Part shown: positions 61,501 through 64,000 of the stretch, piece by piece
Numbering within the stretch: the first letter of the stretch is position 1
How the letters are laid out: every line of letters begins with the position of its first letter
NCBI GenBank assembly: GCA_013398015.1
Contig: VZRR01014165.1
Span: 2,899,290 to 2,963,289, forward strand
Length of the DNA stretch: 64,000 nt
Direction: 5' to 3'
Source of the DNA: Oreocharis arfaki
Lineage: Eukaryota > Chordata > Aves > Passeriformes > Paramythiidae
Notes under the pieces: model-generated
Seen by the model: the letters and a program-made list of their open reading frames with translations, nothing else
Database searches by the model: none
Told to the model about the DNA's origin: nothing
Made by a program: the position numbers and the translations under genes

Positions 61501-63822
61501 AAAATACCATGAAAAATACTGCATCTATTCCAGAGCAGTGGTTAATTTCATTCTTATGAAATAGGGCAATTTAAAATGTTTACCACTAGAAACACTATCT
61601 AGCCAGGGAAGCATTAATAACTTTAATATGAAATTTCTCCCTTCCAGATAATCCTGTACAAATAAAGCAGTGAAATCTGCAGTTTCCGTTTGGTTTTTTT
61701 TTGTCAGCCTGAGGACTCCAAGCTCCCTCTTCTTATCTGTTAGGTTCCACAACTATCCAAGGGGTACAGAATAATGAACCAAGTCAAATGTGGTTTCATA
61801 ATGGCCTACATTTGCAGCTGGTACATGCCAGCCCATTTGGGTTTTGCAGCACAGGAATTGTCACCTCATGTACAGATACCCAGATTTTACAGGGCATAGC
61901 TGCACTGTTCCCACAGCATGTAGCAGTAGCCAGGAATTTCCCCTGGCACTAACTTAGTAAATCACAACACAGGCAGCAGAAATTCATCAAAGTGTGCCAA
62001 GTGTGTATATGGACATATCCAAGACCATATATAGCAATTTTTTCTATCATGAAGCAGCTCAGAAGCAATTTTGTAGAAGAAGGATGCTTATTTTCATACA
62101 AAATACAGAGGTTGACTTAAGAGTTCAGTTGGTGGAAGAAATCTGAATCTCTGTGCACATTTTGGGAAATAGTTGATCAGTAATCACACATTACACTCAT
62201 GCTGGGAAGACCTGTTGTTCATGCTAATTACCTGCTGAGGCTTAATAGTTCAAATTACAGAATCACAGAATATTTTGAGGTGGAAGGAACCCACAAGGAT
62301 CATCAAGTAGAACTCTTAAGTGAATGGCCCATACAGGGATCAAACACACAACCCTGGCATTATTAGCACCATGCCCTAAACATCTGGCTACAGATCTTTC
62401 AAACAGAAGCAATTTGCTTGCAGTGGTCCATTTTAAAAGACACTTGCTAAGTGATGAATTCCTAACAACATACAATCTGGATTCATCATAATTCAAAGAA
62501 ATTTTCATATAATTCAAAGAAATTTTCATATAATTTATTCCTTTTTAAAAAGAGAAATATTCACATCAATCTCCCTCTCCATCTAGCTATGTTTTACTCT
62601 ACCAAATCACACAGTAATTTTAACATTGTGGCTTAATTCAATCAAACGTTTTATACATCTTGTCCAGAACAGCTAAACATGTGCTGGTAATCTCTGTTAA
62701 GTGATAATCAACAGGGTAATGTAGCTGATAAATGCAGTTCAGAAAGAAAATTCTTTTTAGACATCTTTTTCAAATTCTTCCGGGAAATGGAAAAGAAAGA
62801 CTTTCCCATTACCTCTGTTTAAAGGCCTTTTCACCCATCTCTCGAGCAGCTCTCTTAACTTCCTCAGGAACAGCATCCTTTTCAGCTTGAGATACTTGGT
62901 AAACCCTGTGGCCAGCGTCCAGTCGATACGGCCCACCTTTGCCACCTAACCCAGCAGTGTCTCTCCCACCTACGATGGTTGAGATAAAAAACCATTAAGA
63001 ATATACATTTGATAAAAAATAAGAACACATTTTCTTTAAAGCTTCCATTGTCATCTACAGATATTCCGAAAATGTTGCTAACAATCCCCAGTTGAAATAT
63101 TTCTTGCCAAAGGTTTTCAAAACCAATCAGCTATCATGGTAAAGAAGAACTCCCATGGAATACTTGCATTTATAGTTCCTTGAGACCAGAATCCTAATGG
63201 TTTCTGCCCTGTACAAAGGGGACCATAGAACATTTAAATCTTGTACATCTTCTGAAAGCTCCCGGTCCCAGACGCTGTCTTCTCCCTAGAACTTGTTGGT
63301 TTACACTGCTTCCAAATCACTTTATCTAGTGATCACTATCATGACCTATTAGAATTAGGAGGCACTTTGCCTGTTCTGTGTATCTCTTGCCTACACTACC
63401 TAAATTTCTGCAGCTACAGGGACAGCTAAGAGAATGACAAACGACTCAGCCTAGTTTCTGTGGCTGCAAGCTTCTCATTCTCTATATGGCCAGTAAACAG
63501 AAACAACAAAATATCATTGAAGAAGAGATCTGCTGCACACAGTTTAAGTTAGACACTGCAAATGCTTCTTTTCACTGGCGATAAAGCAACCTTGTACTGG
63601 GTAAAATAGCTCTGGGCAGAGGATAGCTTTTTATAAAACCATTTTGGACTGGCACAGCATCTCCCTTGGATATCTGTCAATGATGCATTAAAAAAAATTA
63701 AACAACGAAGAACCTGTTCCACCGGCCCACGTATTTCCACCAACATGTGGCATGTTGTCTGGATCCACTTTTCCATGTTTGGGGGAACTGACATCCAAAC
63801 CACTCTCCCTCTCAATGGTTAT
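40477..63822 (-). CDS. VWA8: VWA8, von Willebrand factor A domain-containing protein 8, C-terminal 368 residues (last eight coding exons)
   Basis: VWA8 is a large mitochondrial AAA+ ATPase (about 1,900 residues in human) with a C-terminal VWA domain. In transcription order the exons are 63822-63714, 62969-62813, 60073-59965, 54349-54224, 52386-52228, 44507-44409, 43221-42983 and 40585-40477. They total 1,107 nt and join with matching phases to the TAA at 40477-40479. The product starts with a Gly-rich linker (PHVGGNTWAGGT joined to GGRDTAGLGGKGG), continues through a charged helical stretch (VSQAEKDAVPEEVKR, EYDASTYERFSGAVRRQV), and ends in the VWA domain. The metal-binding (MIDAS) residues are present: DVSGS (52327-52341), the Thr of SGDHTLEGT (43177-43179), and the Asp of VLSDANL (43099-43101). 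The C-terminus is IFTSTMLSSA. All introns are GT/AG. The gene starts beyond the right edge, so the AAA+ part and the mitochondrial targeting signal are not in this window. Confidence 0.97.
40586..42982 (-). other. VWA8 last intron (2.4 kb)
   Basis: A GTAAGT to TTAG intron. Its upstream end (in gene orientation) contains a CR1 copy at about 42208-42871, inserted against the direction of VWA8. The rest is ordinary AT-rich intron DNA with no other feature seen. Confidence 0.8.
42208..42871 (+). mobile_element. CR1 LINE 3' copy, about 0.66 kb
   Basis: Collinear with the end of avian CR1 from the block GGACATGACCCACCAATGTG through GATTCTGCCCCTCTACTGTA, GTGAGACCCCACCTGGAGCA, GGAGCACCTTTGCTATGAAG and TTGGGGTTGTTCAGCTTGG to the tail GGTCCCTTCCAAATCAAACC, then ATTCCATGATTTTATGG. 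It is 5'-truncated, keeps the 3' tail, and is the most complete CR1 here. Small frames within it are remnants of the element. Confidence 0.93.
42983..43221 (-). CDS. VWA8: VWA8 coding exon: MIDAS Thr and Asp motifs of the VWA domain
   Basis: The acceptor is TGTGCACACAG, ending at 43222, and the donor is GTAAGT at 42982. The exon has 79 codons plus two bases. It starts TMHAHAQFCMSGDHTLEGTE, includes DEYFVIVLSDANLERYGI, and ends with the conserved NAFAIFIGSLGDQAD. The Thr of DHTLEG and the Asp of LSDANL are the second and third metal-site positions of the VWA fold. Confidence 0.96.
43222..44408 (-). other. VWA8 intron (1.2 kb)
   Basis: A GTAAAT to CACACAG intron. I see no repeat, RNA gene or exon in it. 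Confidence 0.75.
44409..44507 (-). CDS. VWA8: VWA8 coding exon (99 nt)
   Basis: The acceptor is TTTCTTTTAG, ending at 44508, and the donor is GTAAAT at 44408. It has exactly 33 codons, beginning YDIVGHSGDGFNIALVGSDK and ending with the conserved NNKQRLEILK. It follows the DVSGS exon and continues the VWA domain. The exon is symmetric, phase 0 at both ends. Confidence 0.95.
46597..46612. repeat. perfect 16-bp palindrome
   Basis: CTGAGTTTAAACTCAG is identical to its own reverse complement. It lies in a VWA8 intron, and no function can be inferred. Confidence 0.9.
46669..46685. repeat. 17-bp short hairpin followed by a C run
   Basis: The arms GGCCCTA and TAGGGCC surround a CAG loop, and a run of nine C overlaps the right end (46684-46692). 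It lies about 60 bp from the 16-bp palindrome in the same intron. Confidence 0.85.
49337..49355. repeat. (AAAG)n microsatellite
   Basis: About four and a half AAAG units in a VWA8 intron. Confidence 0.85.
49600..51085 (-). mobile_element. ancient CR1-type LINE fossil with reverse transcriptase remnants
   Basis: This is a heavily decayed element on the minus strand. Read on the plus strand it follows the reverse complement of the CR1-group elements common in reptiles and birds. Landmarks are a worn 3' end near 49600-49660 (AAATCACAGAACTG, then AATGATCTTAACTAATTCTC), CATGCAGCACTTTATATCT and TTTTATTTCCCAGTCACC near 50345-50405, CAGATCACTTATGAATATAC at about 50516-50535, GACTTTGTCAATTGCTTTTG at about 50711-50730, and ACAAAACCATGTTGACTAC near 50792-50810. 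In intact relatives the GACTTTGTCAA.. segment encodes the reverse transcriptase LDF.KAFDKV motif, and only traces survive here. Stop codons and indels are frequent, so it is inactive. The ends are approximate. Confidence 0.75.
52228..52386 (-). CDS. VWA8: VWA8 coding exon with the DxSxS MIDAS motif
   Basis: The acceptor is TTTGCCCGTCAG, ending at 52387, and the donor is GTAATT at 52227. The 53 codons begin PGSPQQKPKRLRLVVDVSGS, continue MYRFNGVDGRLERSMEAVCM and end ENYEHKFK. DVSGS at 52327-52341 is the first metal-coordinating motif of the VWA fold. The exon is symmetric, phase 0 at both ends. Confidence 0.97.
52387..54223 (-). other. VWA8 intron (1.8 kb)
   Basis: A GTAAGT to CAG intron. It contains A/T runs near 52530 and a decayed retroposon fragment at about 53925-54110, and nothing else recognisable. 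Confidence 0.7.
53925..54110. mobile_element. decayed old amniote retroposon fragment
   Basis: The sequence AATAAGAACATAAAAAACTG, followed by GCACTGGATCAAAAC, GATCAGTGTCCTCTCTCTGA and GGTGGCCAACAGGAA, resembles a widespread old reptilian and avian interspersed repeat of the form ATAAGAACATAAGAA..TGGATCAGACC..TGTCTCTGACAGTGGCCA. I recognise the pattern but not the precise family, and I leave the strand open. Divergence is high. Confidence 0.5.
54224..54349 (-). CDS. VWA8: VWA8 coding exon (126 nt)
   Basis: The acceptor is CTTCTGTTGTAG, ending at 54350, and the donor is a consensus GTAAGT at 54223. It has exactly 42 codons: AKGKERQWLRHQAVGELDDA, then KIIDGLTGEKAIYKRRGELE and PQ. This is the highly conserved segment just before the VWA domain. 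The exon is symmetric, phase 0 at both ends. Confidence 0.96.
54350..59964 (-). other. VWA8 intron (5.6 kb)
   Basis: A GTAATC to TTGTAG intron, AT-rich, with a TA run near 56818-56830. I recognise no repeat family, RNA gene or extra exon. Confidence 0.7.
59965..60073 (-). CDS. VWA8: VWA8 coding exon (109 nt)
   Basis: The acceptor is CCTTTGCTTTAG, ending at 60074, and the donor is GTAATC at 59964. The first base completes an Arg codon, and the 36 codons begin LKEIQMSEYDASTYERFSGA and end SLRIILDNLQ. Amphipathic charged content suggests a helical linker ahead of the VWA domain. Confidence 0.96.
62258..62397 (-). mobile_element. tRNA-Ile-derived, CR1-tailed SINE (passerine TguSINE1 type)
   Basis: On the minus strand the element begins with a tRNA-Ile-like head (about 62397-62325). 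Read on the plus strand, this head contains CTGGCATTATTAGCACCATG, the reverse complement of a tRNA-Ile(AAT) anticodon arm and D-arm side, preceded by TGGCCCATACAGGGATCAAA, the acceptor and T-arm side. The tail (about 62324-62258) is a CR1-like 3' end, seen on the plus strand as ACAGAATCACAGAATATT, then GGAACCCACAAGGATCATC. This tRNA-Ile head plus CR1 tail design is that of TguSINE1, described in passerine birds. CR1 machinery is thought to mobilise it. The copy is diverged, and it is not a functional tRNA gene. Confidence 0.85.
62488..62529. repeat. 21-bp perfect tandem duplication
   Basis: The 21-bp unit beginning ATAATTCAAAGAA and ending ATTTTCAT occurs twice in direct succession (62488-62508 and 62509-62529), with six further matching bases after the second copy. 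It lies about 90 bp from the SINE. Confidence 0.95.
62813..62969 (-). CDS. VWA8: VWA8 coding exon (157 nt), Gly-rich linker
   Basis: The acceptor is CAACCATCGTAG, ending at 62970, and the donor is GTAATG at 62812. Two bases complete a Gly codon, 51 codons follow (GRDTAGLGGKGGPYRLDAGH, then RVYQVSQAEKDAVPEEVKRA, then AREMGEKAFKQ), and two bases start the next Arg codon. The open frame reported on this stretch in another phase is a shadow. Confidence 0.96.
62970..63713 (-). other. VWA8 intron (0.74 kb)
   Basis: The intron begins GTTCTT, a weak donor, and ends CATCGTAG. No repeat or RNA gene is seen in it. Confidence 0.75.
63714..63822 (-). CDS. VWA8: VWA8 coding exon (109 nt), first VWA8 exon in the window
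   Basis: The acceptor is CTCTTTTACAG, ending at 63823, and the donor GTTCTT starts at 63713. The 36 codons begin ITIERESGLDVSSPKHGKVD and end PHVGGNTWAGGT, followed by the first base of a Gly codon completed in the next exon. The seam reads GGT-GGR, as in other vertebrate VWA8 proteins, which confirms the unusual donor. Confidence 0.95.
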
Positions 63823-64000
63823 CTGTAAAAGAGAGAAAGAGAGATGTAAATCCCTCTTACAGTAAAGAAAACACTCTAACAACCTAATAATAACATAGTT
63901 GGTGTGCCAAGTAGCTGTAGGACCAGCATTAGTTCAATAAATGCAACGTTCCACCTCAGAACAGAGCAGAGTAAAATGGGGCTCCCGAGTTGCACATTAG
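63823..64000 (-). other. VWA8 intron, cut by the window edge
   Basis: The end of the intron upstream of the first visible exon, with a pyrimidine-rich acceptor tract on the minus strand. The remaining upstream exons, which encode the AAA+ ATPase part, lie beyond the window. Confidence 0.8.

Larger units (their letters stand above)
60074..62812 (-). other. VWA8 intron (2.7 kb)
   Basis: A GTAATG to TTTAG intron. It contains the tRNA-derived SINE at about 62258-62397 and a 21-bp tandem duplication at 62488-62529. Nothing else is recognised. Confidence 0.75.

Noticed and set aside
62325..62397. Possible tRNA-Ile gene on the minus strand.
   Set aside because: The tRNA-like part has several mismatches in the arms and is joined to a CR1 tail, so it is the head of a SINE.

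Overview
This is vertebrate nuclear DNA, almost certainly from a bird and probably a songbird (order Passeriformes). It is intron-rich, with small exons bounded by GT/AG, CR1-type LINE copies, and a CR1-tailed SINE derived from tRNA-Ile (about 62258-62397) of the type described from passerine genomes. No bacterial, phage, plasmid or CRISPR features are present, and I see no undescribed multi-gene system. The window holds parts of two known, convergent genes.

Left part, 1.4-15.4 kb, plus strand: RGCC (regulator of cell cycle, RGC-32). A CpG-dense promoter and first-exon region at about 1380-1960 is interrupted by an 88-base assembly gap (1493-1580), which appears to remove the start codon and exon 1. 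Coding exons 2-5 are intact at 1683-1862, 11474-11581, 13095-13157 and 14818-14825. They give 118 residues of a protein of about 137. Two poly(A) signals lie at 15184 and 15402.

Middle part, 15.4-38.7 kb: intergenic DNA with no supported gene. It holds two truncated CR1 copies (about 28215-28412 and 37915-38245), a GT-rich simple repeat near 20.1-20.2 kb, a 103-bp foldback (21407-21509) with 44-bp arms, and a perfect 24-bp palindrome (31517-31540).

Right part, 38.7-64 kb, minus strand: the 3' end of VWA8 (von Willebrand factor A domain containing 8, a mitochondrial AAA+ ATPase). The last eight coding exons join without a phase error from 63822 down to the stop codon at 40477-40479. They encode the C-terminal 368 residues, including the metal-binding VWA domain. 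The rest of the gene lies beyond the right edge. Its introns carry a CR1 copy (about 42208-42871), an old CR1-type LINE fossil with remnants of reverse transcriptase (about 49600-51085), an older retroposon scrap (about 53925-54110) and the SINE.

The tail-to-tail order of RGCC (+) and VWA8 (-) is the same as on human chromosome 13q14.11, so this is conserved synteny. The two genes are neighbours, and I see no sign of a shared function.
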